A stretch of 64,000 bases of DNA from Salipaludibacillus sp047795645 (GCF_047795645.1 NZ_CP181045.1:4650001-4714000), one strand, 5' to 3'; positions 35,569 to 44,264 are shown, counted from the first letter of the stretch. Program-made: numbers and translations. Notes: generated by a model not told the origin, from the letters alone.

Positions 35569-36038
35569 AAATTCATATGAGGATATTCAACAAACAGGCG
35601 CGATTGTAGCATAAGCGTCCGTTTTCTTAATGAACTAAAGGGGAAGCAATAGTTGAAGAAGAGAAAATTAATATGAACAAAAGCACCTGAGCGAATCAGG
35701 TGCTTTTTACATTGTTAAAATGGTCGTGATTTTAATTTCATTTTGCATGTCAATTAAGGAGTTATTTGCATTGTTTTTTGGAAAATTGTCCCCCAAAACT
35801 GAACCCGTTATCATTGAACTGAGATTTTTTTAATTTGAATTACATATGTAACTACAAAATACGGTGCAATTAGTTATGCAAATTTAAACACATTTAATAG
35901 TGTAATTTCAAGTTTTGCGATAGGCAACGAAATCCGTTAGCTCTTCGGGTTCTTTTTTTTGCCTTTTAGGGGTTCGATTCACGGTGTTTTTTGGCATATA
36001 GGTGCAGGAGTTTCCTGTAGAAATGGAGGTCAACCTAT
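35569..36038. other. Intergenic region between Gabija-type pair and recombinase cassette
   Basis: No gene seen. It holds the strong terminator at 35679-35708, a weaker one near 35931-35960 ending in eight Ts, the third copy of the leader motif at 35969, and an inverted repeat around the start of the next gene. Confidence 0.65.
35679..35708. terminator. Terminator of the Gabija-type operon
   Basis: AAAAGCACCTGA (35679-35690) and TCAGGTGCTTTT (35696-35707) are perfect inverse complements with a 5-base loop. Confidence 0.92.
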
Positions 36039-36042
36039 ATGC
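35969..36042 (+). promoter_or_regulatory. Leader motif copy 3 with start-codon inverted repeat
   Basis: GGGGTTCGA, TTTTTTGGC and ATATAGGTGCAGGAG align with the leader motif seen at 21671 and 25254. GCATATAGG (35994-36002) is complementary to CCTATATGC (36034-36042), which spans the ATG at 36039, so the start and its GGAGG site can be folded away. Confidence 0.45.
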
Positions 36043-36269
36043 ACGTTACAAAGATTACAGAAAAGCAAAGCCCTCTGACTAATTCAGATCGAAAGCCCTT
36101 AAGCCTTGAACAGCTTCAAAGAGAGTTTGATTACCATAGGGCTGAAAAGCTGCTCCGTAAGATGCTTGAAAAAGAACTTCTATCTGATGAGGAATTTTTC
36201 AAAATTATGCTACTCAACCGTAAATCTTTCTCGCCTTTATTAGCACAGCTAATGCCCGATAAACCTTGA
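36039..36269 (+). CDS. SHOCT-like small protein of the recombinase cassette
   Basis: 76 residues. The second half (FDYHRAEKLLRKMLEKELLS, then DEEFFKIMLLNRKSFSPLL) carries the short SHOCT-type helical motif that precedes serine recombinases in many Firmicutes elements. Function unknown; possibly an excision accessory factor. ATG after AATGGAGG. The recombinase gene follows 52 bases later. Confidence 0.8.
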   Translation: MHVTKITEKQSPLTNSDRKPLSLEQLQREFDYHRAEKLLRKMLEKELLSDEEFFKIMLLNRKSFSPLLAQLMPDKP

Positions 36270-36321
36270 TATAATGGGCACTCAGAGGTAACATGTGACA
36301 TACCGAAAGGAAGTGAATTTG

Positions 36322-37887
36322 GTGAGAAAGGTGACGCAAATAAAAGGAAATAAAAGCATAGCAGCCATAAAGACCAAGCTACGTGTTGCAGCTTATGCCA
36401 GGGTTTCAACAAACAATGCAGAGCAGCTGGTAAGCTTAGAAGCACAAAAGCATCATTATGAATCCTACATTAAAGCGAATTCTGACTGGGAGTTTGTAGG
36501 GATTTATTACGACGAGGGGATTCCAGGGACTAAGAAAGAAAAGCGAACGGGACTGCTTAGGCTTATCTCTGATTGCGAAAATCGAAATGTCGACTTTATC
36601 ATAACTAAATCCATCAGCAGATTTGCTAGAAACACAACAGACTGTCTTGAGCTTGTTCGAAAGCTGACTGACCTTGGAGTGTTCATATATTTTGAGAAGG
36701 AGAATATTAATACTCAGTCAATGGACAATGAGCTCATGTTAACTATTTTAAGCAGTCTGGCTGAGAACGAGTCCATTTCAATGTCCGAAAACAATAAATG
36801 GTCTATCAAAAGAAGGTTTAGAAATGGAACCTATAAGCTTTCCTATCCTCCCTACGGATACGATTATCTGGACGGTCAGGTAATTGTAAATAAAAAGCAG
36901 GCAGAAGTTATTAAACGAATATTTGCTGACGCTTTGTCTGGGAAAGGAACACAGAAAATAGCAGAAGAATTAAACGCGGATGGCACTCCTACCAAAAGAG
37001 GTGGCGGGTGGTCAAATAGCACGGTTCGCGGCATTCTTAGCAATGAGAAATATACCGGTGATTTACTTTTACAAAAAACCTACACAGATGAGACTTTTAG
37101 TAGACGTACGAACAAAGGTGAACTGGATCAGTATTTTATTGATAACCACCATGAGGCCATCATAGGCCATGATGATTTTGAAGCCGTAAATCAAGCAATC
37201 AAACAACGCGGTAAAGAAAAAGGCATAAAGGGAGGTAGCAGTAAATATTTAAACCGCTATCCCCTCTCTGGGAAAATTAAATGCGCTGAATGCGAGAGTA
37301 CCTTTAAACGCAGGAATCATGGATCGAGTAATAACAAATATACTGCATGGTGCTGTTCGAAACATATCTCCAATATCGAAGAATGCTCCATGGTTTATAT
37401 ACGAGAAGACAGAATCCATCAGGCTTGTGTAACCATGATAAATAAGCTGATCTTTTCCCAAAAAATTGTATTAAAACCACTTTTGAAGAATATGAAATCC
37501 ACAAATTATACAGATAACCTTGTAAAAGTCCAAGAGGCTGAGTCAAAGATAGAAGAAAACACAGAGCGGCTTAAGGTACTGGTAAATCTTATGACTAAAG
37601 GGTATCTGGAGCCTGCTCTTTTTAATGCACAAAAGAATGGACTGCGTTTGGAAGTTGAAAAGCTAAAAGAAAAAAAGGATGCTCTCTATCGTTCAATCAA
37701 TGGTGGAATGAACAGAGTGACAGAACTACAACAGCTCATAAAATATACTTCAAAAAAAGACCACATTGAGAGATTTGACGAGGACATATTCGAACAGTTT
37801 GTTAAAAGGGTGATTGCATTTTCACCAACTGAAATAGGATTCGAACTTAAATGCGGTATTACACTCAGAGAAAGGATGGAGAGATAA
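36322..37887 (+). CDS. Large serine recombinase 1
   Basis: 521 residues from GTG 36322, with AAAGGAAGTG upstream. Resolvase catalytic domain with the nucleophile in AAYARVST (about residue 25) and the conserved ISRFARNT arginines, followed by a recombinase domain (PYGYDYLDGQVIVNKKQAEV), a zinc ribbon (CAECESTF, then CCSKH) and a coiled-coil C terminus. Such enzymes integrate and excise elements at short att sites. The stop touches the ATG of the next gene. Confidence 0.92.
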   Translation: MRKVTQIKGNKSIAAIKTKLRVAAYARVSTNNAEQLVSLEAQKHHYESYIKANSDWEFVGIYYDEGIPGTKKEKRTGLLRLISDCENRNVDFIITKSISRFARNTTDCLELVRKLTDLGVFIYFEKENINTQSMDNELMLTILSSLAENESISMSENNKWSIKRRFRNGTYKLSYPPYGYDYLDGQVIVNKKQAEVIKRIFADALSGKGTQKIAEELNADGTPTKRGGGWSNSTVRGILSNEKYTGDLLLQKTYTDETFSRRTNKGELDQYFIDNHHEAIIGHDDFEAVNQAIKQRGKEKGIKGGSSKYLNRYPLSGKIKCAECESTFKRRNHGSSNNKYTAWCCSKHISNIEECSMVYIREDRIHQACVTMINKLIFSQKIVLKPLLKNMKSTNYTDNLVKVQEAESKIEENTERLKVLVNLMTKGYLEPALFNAQKNGLRLEVEKLKEKKDALYRSINGGMNRVTELQQLIKYTSKKDHIERFDEDIFEQFVKRVIAFSPTEIGFELKCGITLRERMER

Positions 37888-38319
37888 ATGCAACATGTAC
37901 CTTATGGTTATAAGATCCAAAATGGAAAAGCGGTCATTGACCAGTCAGCAGCATCACAACTTCGGGAATTATATCGCGCTTATCTCTCGGGACTTTCACT
38001 TAGTAACGCTGCCAAGAAAGCTGGTATAAAAGGATATCATTCATCGATCTCCAGGAGGCTTACAAACAAACGATATCTTGGAGACGAATATTACCCCAGA
38101 CTTATTGAAGATGATACTTTCAAAAGGGCTGAAGCTGAAAGGTTAAGGCGGGCGCAAATGCTTGGAAGAATCAGAGAACCATCGTCTAAGGAAGAAAGTA
38201 TAAAAAGGTTCCGGTTCTCCATGCCGACGCCTGAACAGGTTTATAACGATCCTTTTAAGCAAGCAGAGTATGCTTATAGCCTGATAGAAAGCGAGGTGAT
38301 ACAAGTTGGCGCTGAATAG
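37888..38319 (+). CDS. Recombinase-domain accessory protein
   Basis: 143 residues, corresponding to the recombinase (DNA-binding) domain only: VPYGYKIQNGKAVIDQSAA, then RRLTNKRYLGDEYYPRLI. No catalytic serine domain. It is the usual middle gene of three-gene serine recombinase cassettes and probably aids site selection or direction. It overlaps the following recombinase gene by 14 bases. Confidence 0.85.
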   Translation: MQHVPYGYKIQNGKAVIDQSAASQLRELYRAYLSGLSLSNAAKKAGIKGYHSSISRRLTNKRYLGDEYYPRLIEDDTFKRAEAERLRRAQMLGRIREPSSKEESIKRFRFSMPTPEQVYNDPFKQAEYAYSLIESEVIQVGAE

Positions 38320-39877
38320 AAGTGTTACGGTCATACCCGCACGTGCTCATAACAGAAATAATGACAAAGAAGAAGCCAAACCGAAACTTCGAGTAGCCGC
38401 TTACTGTAGGGTTTCAACAGATAGCGAGGAGCAGGCATCCAGTTATGAGGTGCAGGTGCAGCATTACACCTCCTACATTGAAGGTAATCCTGAATGGGAG
38501 CTTGCAGGAATCTTTGCAGATGATGGGATTTCAGGAACCAACACTAAAAAACGTGAAGAGTTTAATCGAATGATTGAAGCGTGTATGGAAGGCAAAATCG
38601 ATAAGATTATCACCAAGTCAATCAGCCGGTTTTCCAGAAACACGCTGGATTGCTTGAAATACATTAGGCAACTCAAGGATAAAAACATCCCGGTTTTTTT
38701 CGAGAAAGAGAATATTAACACAATGGACTCCAAGGGTGAAATCATGCTAACCATCATGGCTTCCCTTGCCCAGCAAGAGAGTCAGTCCCTAAGCCAAAAC
38801 GTGAAACTGGGAATTCAGTACCGTTACCAGCAAGGTGAGATTCAAATCAATCACAACCGATTTTTGGGATATACCAAAGATGAAAACAAGCGATTGGTGA
38901 TTGACCCTGAAGGTGCGGAAGTAGTAAAGCGTATCTTTCGGGAGTACCTTGAAGGAGCAAGTCTTCAGCAAATTGCTCGTGGATTGGAAGCTGACGGATA
39001 TTTAACTGCAGCTAACAAGACGAAGTGGAGACCAGAGACGATTAAGAAGATATTGCAGAATGAAAAGTATATCGGAGATGCTCTGCTTCAAAAAACTTAC
39101 ACCGTCGATTTCCTTTCCAAGAAGCGGGTAGTCAATAATGGTATTGTTCCGCAATATTATGTTGAAAATAGCCACGAGCCCATCATCCCACGTGAAATTT
39201 TCATGCAGGTCCAAGAAGAAATGGTAAGACGAGCCAACCTTTATACAGGAAAGAACGGGAAAAAGCGTGTCTATAGTAGTAAATATGCTTTGTCTAGCAT
39301 TGTGTACTGCTCAGAGTGCGGTGAGATATACAGACGGGTTCACTGGAATAATCGAGGTTGCAGATCCACCGTGTGGAGATGCGTTAGCCGACTCGAGGAA
39401 AAGGGTTCTGACTGTACTTCCCCAACGGTGAATGAAGAAGTGCTAAAGGGAGCGGTGCTAAAGGCCCTCAACGAGATACTGGCTGTTAAAGATACTTTCC
39501 TTTCAACTTTGAAGGAGAACGTTGCTATTATTTTAAATGAAGAAAGTAGTAAAACCACAAATGACATAGATGAAAAGCTGGATGAGCTTCAAAAAGAACT
39601 TTTAAGACTGGCAAATTCCAAAGCAGATTACGAGGAAGTTGCGGATGAGATATATCGGTTGCGGGAACTGAAGCAAAGGGCACTGGTTGAAAATGCAGAG
39701 CGTGAAGGAAAAAGGCAACGAATCGCTGAAATGATCGATTACTTGAATGAACAATCCAGCGAGTTAGATGAATATGATGAGCAGTTAGTAAGGCGGCTTA
39801 TTGAAAAAGTTACGGTACATGATGACAGAATTGAGGTGGAATTCAAATCTGGCATGAGCGTTGGTGTAGATAAATAG
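38306..39877 (+). CDS. Large serine recombinase 2
   Basis: 523 residues from TTG with GAGGTG upstream. Catalytic domain with AAYCRVST (nucleophilic serine about residue 34) and SISRFSRNT, recombinase domain, zinc ribbon (CSECGEIY, CVSRLEEKGSDC) and a long coiled coil near the C terminus (DIDEKLDELQKELLRLANSK). With the two preceding genes it is the probable integrase/excisionase of the island, acting on the sites at 9621 and 45280. Intact. A 45-bp piece of its 3' part recurs at 42674. Confidence 0.92.
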   Translation: MALNRSVTVIPARAHNRNNDKEEAKPKLRVAAYCRVSTDSEEQASSYEVQVQHYTSYIEGNPEWELAGIFADDGISGTNTKKREEFNRMIEACMEGKIDKIITKSISRFSRNTLDCLKYIRQLKDKNIPVFFEKENINTMDSKGEIMLTIMASLAQQESQSLSQNVKLGIQYRYQQGEIQINHNRFLGYTKDENKRLVIDPEGAEVVKRIFREYLEGASLQQIARGLEADGYLTAANKTKWRPETIKKILQNEKYIGDALLQKTYTVDFLSKKRVVNNGIVPQYYVENSHEPIIPREIFMQVQEEMVRRANLYTGKNGKKRVYSSKYALSSIVYCSECGEIYRRVHWNNRGCRSTVWRCVSRLEEKGSDCTSPTVNEEVLKGAVLKALNEILAVKDTFLSTLKENVAIILNEESSKTTNDIDEKLDELQKELLRLANSKADYEEVADEIYRLRELKQRALVENAEREGKRQRIAEMIDYLNEQSSELDEYDEQLVRRLIEKVTVHDDRIEVEFKSGMSVGVDK

Positions 39878-40078
39878 AAATGAGTAAAGAAAAATCATTA
39901 CCATAATACGGCACCTTGCAGAAATATAGGGTGTTTTTATTACGTTTATGAGTAAATACAAAATTAGTTATGAGTATCTATAAAATACAAATATATATGG
40001 TATAATTTTCTAAATAGCGAATATAAAGGCGGTGTGTAAATAGTAGATAAAAGTGTAACTTTTACGGTTGATGTAGAT

Positions 40079-40555
40079 GTGTACGAAAAATTCTGCATTG
40101 CATTGAATTTAACGAAGGAAACACAAGATACCGCAGTGGAAAGCTGTATGCGTTGGTACATTGCTAAAACTTTTGAAAAGGCATCACAGACATATAATCC
40201 AAAATCAGTGGCAAGACAAAACGAGGATTCAAATAAGGATTTTTACGGAAAAGCAATACAACGAATCCCGGTATGGGCTGTAAAGCCGAATCAATATAAC
40301 CATAAAATCCTCCGTGCTTATTTTAAGGCAGTGGCTGCCACAGGTCGTGCTTCCATAGACATGATGGAACGCTTATGTAGTGACGAAAACAACTCGGAAC
40401 TGTATGTACCGACTTTTAAGAATAATTACTCACAGATGAAGTTGGATGGACCTAAGAGCCACGGTAAAGTATTTGAGGATGATGGCGAGAGTGTATGGAT
40501 TTGGAGCGAGGTCGAAGCAGTTCTCATGAAATATAAAACTAGTTTTTGTAATTAA
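40079..40555 (+). CDS. Conserved island protein of unknown function (ribbon-helix-helix-like N terminus)
   Basis: 158 residues from GTG 40079, but protein-like sequence (DKSVTFTVDVDVYEKFC) begins at about 40043 where only ATA or GTA is available in frame, and the AGGCGGTG site lies just before it. Either a non-standard start is used or the original ATG was lost. The N-terminal 45 residues look like a strand-helix-helix DNA-binding fold; the C-terminal half (YVPTFKNNYSQMKLDGPKSHG) recurs in Firmicutes mobile elements, function unknown. It probably forms a unit with the next gene, 34 bases away. Confidence 0.65.
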   Translation: MYEKFCIALNLTKETQDTAVESCMRWYIAKTFEKASQTYNPKSVARQNEDSNKDFYGKAIQRIPVWAVKPNQYNHKILRAYFKAVAATGRASIDMMERLCSDENNSELYVPTFKNNYSQMKLDGPKSHGKVFEDDGESVWIWSEVEAVLMKYKTSFCN

Positions 40556-40589
40556 AAGGGGCAAAGAGGAAAGTAAAGGGGGTTGGACT

Positions 40590-41570
40590 TTGGATATAAA
40601 CAAAATGAAAGTTTTATCATATGATGAGCTGCGCTCTTTATACAGAGAATTCTTACATAGCCAGAACATTTCAAAACTAACAATCAATACTGCTTACACA
40701 GACACCTTCTACCTTTGGAGGAAAGGGAGCAAAGACCTGTTCTGGAATGCAGTGACTGCTACTGATTTCGAGAATGGGGCAAAGAATTCATTAATAAAGG
40801 CTCTTTCTGAGAACTCGACCGGTAATGTTAAATCACTTGTTAATAGTTATATGTCTCATCTAAGAAGGTTCCGTTTATTCTTAGCTTCTGATGGAACTGC
40901 CGAACCATCAACGCCTAATCAGGAGAATACTGCTGATCGTACATATACTCGTAAGAAAAAAATGGATGTTAATGTTCCTGATCCATCAATTGAGCAGGTT
41001 GAGTTTTATCTTGCTAAGTGGGATGGTCTTGAGAATTACTACCTGCAGGAGGAAGCACTTAATAAACTGTTCTTTGAGCTATGCCCAAAGAATACAGACA
41101 TTATCGATGTTCTTTTGAAGGCATCAACGCTTAATGACTTTTATAGTACGAATATTTTCTCAATCTATCCTGTGGCTAAGCACATATGCGCTCTGGACAT
41201 TGATTCAAGACTTAAAGCAGGTGATGTTAGCCTAGTTCGAGATATCCAGTATGTAACTATCGGTGATTCAGAGAGAAATTTTTACTCTTTTGCCACAAAG
41301 TATTGTAGCCATCACAATCCACTCGATTATCCGATTTATGACAGCTATGTCTATGAGGTGCTTCGCTATTTTAGGAATCGTGATAGTTTCTCAGATTTCC
41401 AAGATGACGATTTGAAGGCCTATATTAAATTCAAAGGTGTACTTATTGATTTCCGTGCTTTTTATGGCTTGGATAAATATAACCTGAAGCAAATTGACCA
41501 GTATGTTTGGCTAATTGGGAAGGATTACTTCCCGAAGAACTACGGAAAGAAAAGAAGGGGAGATAAGTAG
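40590..41570 (+). CDS. Island protein of unknown function
   Basis: 326 residues from TTG with GGGGG seven bases upstream. The N terminus (about 5-105) could be a phage-integrase-like SAM domain (SKLTINTAYTDTFYLWRKG). The C-terminal domain contains FYSFATKYCSHHNPLDYPI followed by YDSYV, a motif shared by uncharacterised proteins of defence and mobile loci. No nuclease motif is evident. Not recognised as a named family. Confidence 0.65.
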   Translation: MDINKMKVLSYDELRSLYREFLHSQNISKLTINTAYTDTFYLWRKGSKDLFWNAVTATDFENGAKNSLIKALSENSTGNVKSLVNSYMSHLRRFRLFLASDGTAEPSTPNQENTADRTYTRKKKMDVNVPDPSIEQVEFYLAKWDGLENYYLQEEALNKLFFELCPKNTDIIDVLLKASTLNDFYSTNIFSIYPVAKHICALDIDSRLKAGDVSLVRDIQYVTIGDSERNFYSFATKYCSHHNPLDYPIYDSYVYEVLRYFRNRDSFSDFQDDDLKAYIKFKGVLIDFRAFYGLDKYNLKQIDQYVWLIGKDYFPKNYGKKRRGDK

Positions 41571-41573
41571 TTA

Positions 41574-41642
41574 TGAAGATTCATTATTTCCAGAGATACC
41601 ACGAGAAAGAAAATGTTGCTACAGCAGATACGATGCTATAGA
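41574..41642 (+). pseudogene. N-terminal stub of a mobile-element gene
   Basis: ATG 41574 opens KIHYFQRYHEKENVATADTML and stops at TAG after 22 codons. This opening is characteristic of a longer uncharacterised family, possibly nuclease-like, in Firmicutes elements (from memory). The stop falls exactly in GATGCTATA, the 9-bp sequence bounding the tandem duplication that follows, so the rest was lost by rearrangement. Confidence 0.5.
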
Positions 41643-42032
41643 GGAAGAGAAGTTGAGAGGAGAGAAATTTTATGAATAAAGAAATCCAAAATGAACAGGG
41701 ATTGGAAAAAGTTTCAGAAGATAAGAATGGAATTGTGACTTGGATAAAAGCACATAAAAAGCAGCTTGCTCTCATTGGAATAAGCATCCCTACACTTATT
41801 GCTATCGTGCTTGGATTGAAGAATAAAGATGCTATAGAGGAAGAGAAGTTGAGAGGAGAGAAATTTTATGAATAAAGAAATCCAAAATGAACAGGGATTG
41901 GAAAAAGTTTCAGAAGATAAGAATGGAATTGTGACTTGGATAAAAGCACATAAAAAGCAGCTTGCTCTCATTGGAATAAGCATCCCTACACTTATTGCTA
42001 TCGTGCTTGGATTGAAGAATAAAGATGCTATA
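41632..42032 (+). repeat. 196-bp perfect tandem duplication
   Basis: Bases 41632-41827 and 41828-42023 read the same, and the junction sequence GATGCTATA occurs a third time at 42024. The duplication contains the first 55 codons of a membrane protein gene with its ribosome site. No mismatch was seen by eye, so it is recent. Confidence 0.92.
41672..41875 (+). CDS. Truncated duplicate of a small membrane protein
   Basis: 67 residues. The first 55 are identical to the protein encoded at 41868, with a membrane segment LALIGISIPTLIAIVLGL (about 32-50); the rest (EEEKLRGEKFYE) is read from the duplicated upstream region. Same GAGAGGAG ribosome site as the full gene. It overlaps the full gene by eight bases. 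Product of the tandem duplication; may be made but lacks the cytoplasmic domain. Confidence 0.7.
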   Translation: MNKEIQNEQGLEKVSEDKNGIVTWIKAHKKQLALIGISIPTLIAIVLGLKNKDAIEEEKLRGEKFYE

Positions 42033-42311
42033 AAAGAATTATTTGATAATTTGAAAGATGAGATAGAAAAAGCAAATTTTTATAGTAGTAAATGGTTTGA
42101 GAATGCAACAGATGCAGAGCTTGATACAGCAAGAGAAAAAGTAAGACTAGACTATTGCTCATCAGGTGATGATTTTAAAGCGGCTTGTAGCCTACAGAAC
42201 TTACTTGGAAGATTTGATAAAGAGATGAGTAAAAGAGCATGGGGCAATGAAACTCCACATGCACCAAGTATTCATCGTGAACACGGATGGTATTTATCTA
42301 ACGATGACTAA
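41868..42311 (+). CDS. Small single-pass membrane protein of unknown function
   Basis: 147 residues: a charged N terminus, one membrane helix (about 32-50), a helical middle (KELFDNLKDEIEKANFYSSK), and a C-terminal soluble domain (ELDTAREKVRLDYCSSGDDF; HAPSIHREHGWYLSNDD). Similar small proteins occur beside defence and mobility genes, but I do not recognise a named family. Good GAGAGGAG ribosome site, part of the 196-bp duplication. Confidence 0.7.
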   Translation: MNKEIQNEQGLEKVSEDKNGIVTWIKAHKKQLALIGISIPTLIAIVLGLKNKDAIKELFDNLKDEIEKANFYSSKWFENATDAELDTAREKVRLDYCSSGDDFKAACSLQNLLGRFDKEMSKRAWGNETPHAPSIHREHGWYLSNDD

Positions 42312-42726
42312 AAAGAGCAGAAACACTAAATAATTGTAAGAAGTCCTACTTTGCTTTATCTTTCAATATCCGCATTAACACCGGATTTGAATTCCACATT
42401 GAAGTGGTCATCGAAAATGGTGATATTTGTATCATTCTTGGGGAGAGGATTTCATAAAATTCAGTAAGCAGCGCTGGCTGCTGATTTATGAAATCGTGCA
42501 TCTCCATGATATTAAAAGAAAGAAGAGGAGTTAATAGATATCGTAAATGACACATCTCCTTTTTGTATTTTAAAAATTTGTCCGAAATGGCACAGTTTTT
42601 TAGTATTTTAGCAAAAAGTATGACAATACATATGAAGTGTTTCGACAAGTGACAGGCACCTGAAACTAATGATGAAGTTGCTGATGAGATATATCGGTTG
42701 CGGGAATTGAAGCAAAAGGAAAAGTA
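42312..42726. other. Region of relics between island genes
   Basis: One frame (FNIRINTGFEFHIEVVIENG, from about 42362) looks like a coding fragment without start. At 42641-42660 is a copy of TTCGACAAGTGACAGGCACC, a repeat seen again at 45351. At 42674-42720 the sequence closely matches 39640-39686 inside serine recombinase 2. Confidence 0.6.
42674..42720 (+). repeat. Fragment of a serine recombinase gene
   Basis: GAAGTTGCTGATGAGATATA and following bases match 39640-39686 in serine recombinase 2 with about three mismatches, in the same orientation. It is the debris of a second, related recombinase gene or of a local duplication. Confidence 0.75.
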
Positions 42727-43041
42727 ATGAGCGGTGAAACATTATGGAGTAGAGTTATTTCAGGACTTTCTTCTTCAGGAGAAGATCTGCAAACTACAAC
42801 TGGTCTTTGGTTTAGTAGGGCTTCAGTCCAAGGAGAAAAATTGTACATCGACAGCACTACTGAACGTACACCATCCTGCAATCTATCGAAGCAAAGGTCT
42901 ATATCAAAGAAGGATTTTTTATTTGTTTATTCCTACTATGATCGTTGGGTGAATGGGGAGACGGGAGTTAGACATGAGGTCACCAGAAAATTAAGAAACA
43001 CTGCGTATATTTTTTCCCTGATTAGTCGATTTGCTGACTGA
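42727..43041 (+). CDS. Island protein of unknown function
   Basis: 104 residues from ATG with AAAGGA upstream. Sequence WSRVISGLSSSGEDLQTTTG, GEKLYIDSTTERTPS and YYDRWVNGETGVRHE appear protein-like throughout and the size is complete for a small domain. I do not recognise the family. It is next to other uncharacterised genes in the right arm of the island. Confidence 0.6.
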   Translation: MSGETLWSRVISGLSSSGEDLQTTTGLWFSRASVQGEKLYIDSTTERTPSCNLSKQRSISKKDFLFVYSYYDRWVNGETGVRHEVTRKLRNTAYIFSLISRFAD

Positions 43042-43143
43042 TAGCGTTTTATTTTTAGGTCTTAAAGAGGATTTATGGGCGATGACTCCTGATTGGCATT
43101 TAGATGTCTAGCTCTATAGTAATTTTGTTTAGGGTGGTTTTTT

Positions 43144-43980
43144 ATGCTTAGTATTGAAGAGTATATTGCACGCAGAAAAAAAGAAGACAAGCTTAATGAA
43201 TTTGATCTTGATGCACGTACTCAGAATATGAAAATATGTGTAGATTATATCTTTGAGTATTTCAATAACTATCTTAACACCACTGAAGCGGAAGAAAAAA
43301 CAGTGCTTCACAGCGATAAGCTGGAAAAATATCGTAAACAGTTAGATGAATATGAGCCTGAAGTTAGAGATTGGGCTGTTAGTATGTATGATGAATATGG
43401 AAAGCAGGTCAACAAGTATATAGGGAATATGTTGAAGGAGGATGAGCTGTTTTTTCTTTATAATACTGACAGCGAATTTAGGAGTGTTTCATATGACTGC
43501 TATACTAAACTCATTAAGAAGCTTCCATTTCTTAAGGAGCAGACGGAAATGCTTTTTCTATTTATCAAAGACTATCATAGGGTTCAAAGCCAAAAACATT
43601 TTGTATTTGCCCTGCCAACAATAACTGAAGAGATTAGTGATTGGCTCGAAAAAACTTGGGTGAAGCATCAAGTAAATCTTGCTGCATTTGCTTTTGATTG
43701 GATTAACAGATTTCATGATAATGAAGATATCTGGCCTACTTCACATAGGAAAAAGAGTCAGACTTCCTTTAGGAACTACGACTATGATTATAAACAGAAA
43801 AGCAATCTATTTAATCTCAATTCACTCTATAGAAAAATGCCGAAGAAACCATTCATAAAAGGAAAAAAGCAAGAACTAGAAATGCTATTTATGTACTATT
43901 GGCTACATGACATGGAAGGCGATAATGATTATTGGCAGGAGTATTTAGAGGCAGTCTTACCAGCCTTAAAGAAGGAATAG
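43144..43980 (+). CDS. Island protein of unknown function
   Basis: 278 residues, all-helical, acidic in the N-terminal half (MLSIEEYIARRKKEDKLNEF; VCVDYIFEYFNNYL-like stretch) and basic in the C-terminal half (HRKKSQTSFRNYDYDYKQKS). No transmembrane or nuclease motif. Proteins starting this way occur in Firmicutes mobile elements without assigned role. Ribosome site TAGGGTGG is weak. A broken zinc-finger gene follows directly. Confidence 0.65.
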   Translation: MLSIEEYIARRKKEDKLNEFDLDARTQNMKICVDYIFEYFNNYLNTTEAEEKTVLHSDKLEKYRKQLDEYEPEVRDWAVSMYDEYGKQVNKYIGNMLKEDELFFLYNTDSEFRSVSYDCYTKLIKKLPFLKEQTEMLFLFIKDYHRVQSQKHFVFALPTITEEISDWLEKTWVKHQVNLAAFAFDWINRFHDNEDIWPTSHRKKSQTSFRNYDYDYKQKSNLFNLNSLYRKMPKKPFIKGKKQELEMLFMYYWLHDMEGDNDYWQEYLEAVLPALKKE

Positions 43981-43982
43981 TA

Positions 43983-44234
43983 GATTACAGCTACTATAAG
44001 GATAAGTTAAGAAAAATGAAAGCAAATCCTAGAGATAAGCTGGTTTAGAAGTGCTCTACTTGTGAGTATAATTTTGGAGATGCGCGCGCCGGGCATGGTA
44101 TTAGAAAAGATAGTAGTGAGGATACATATGGGGTGCCAATAGAAGAAGCAGATAAAATGTTTCCTGCTGGTTGTGATGACTATGGGGTTTTGCTGGATTC
44201 TTTTATTGAGCAAGAAAAGCTGAATGGGAGATAG
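43983..44234 (+). pseudogene. Small zinc-finger-like gene with nonsense codon
   Basis: The frame DYSYYKDKLRKMKANPRDKLV meets TAG at 44046 and then continues KCSTCEYNFGDARAGHGIRK to a natural stop at 44232. It is in a different frame from the preceding gene. Reading through the TAG gives one coherent small protein, so this is probably a recent nonsense mutation. Confidence 0.5.
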
Positions 44235-44264
44235 GATATAATTTCTTGAGAGGAAGATAGATAA

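Noticed and set aside
42734..42952. Second frame over the 42727 gene
   Set aside because: Overlaps the better-supported frame that has AAAGGA at correct distance and a more protein-like sequence.
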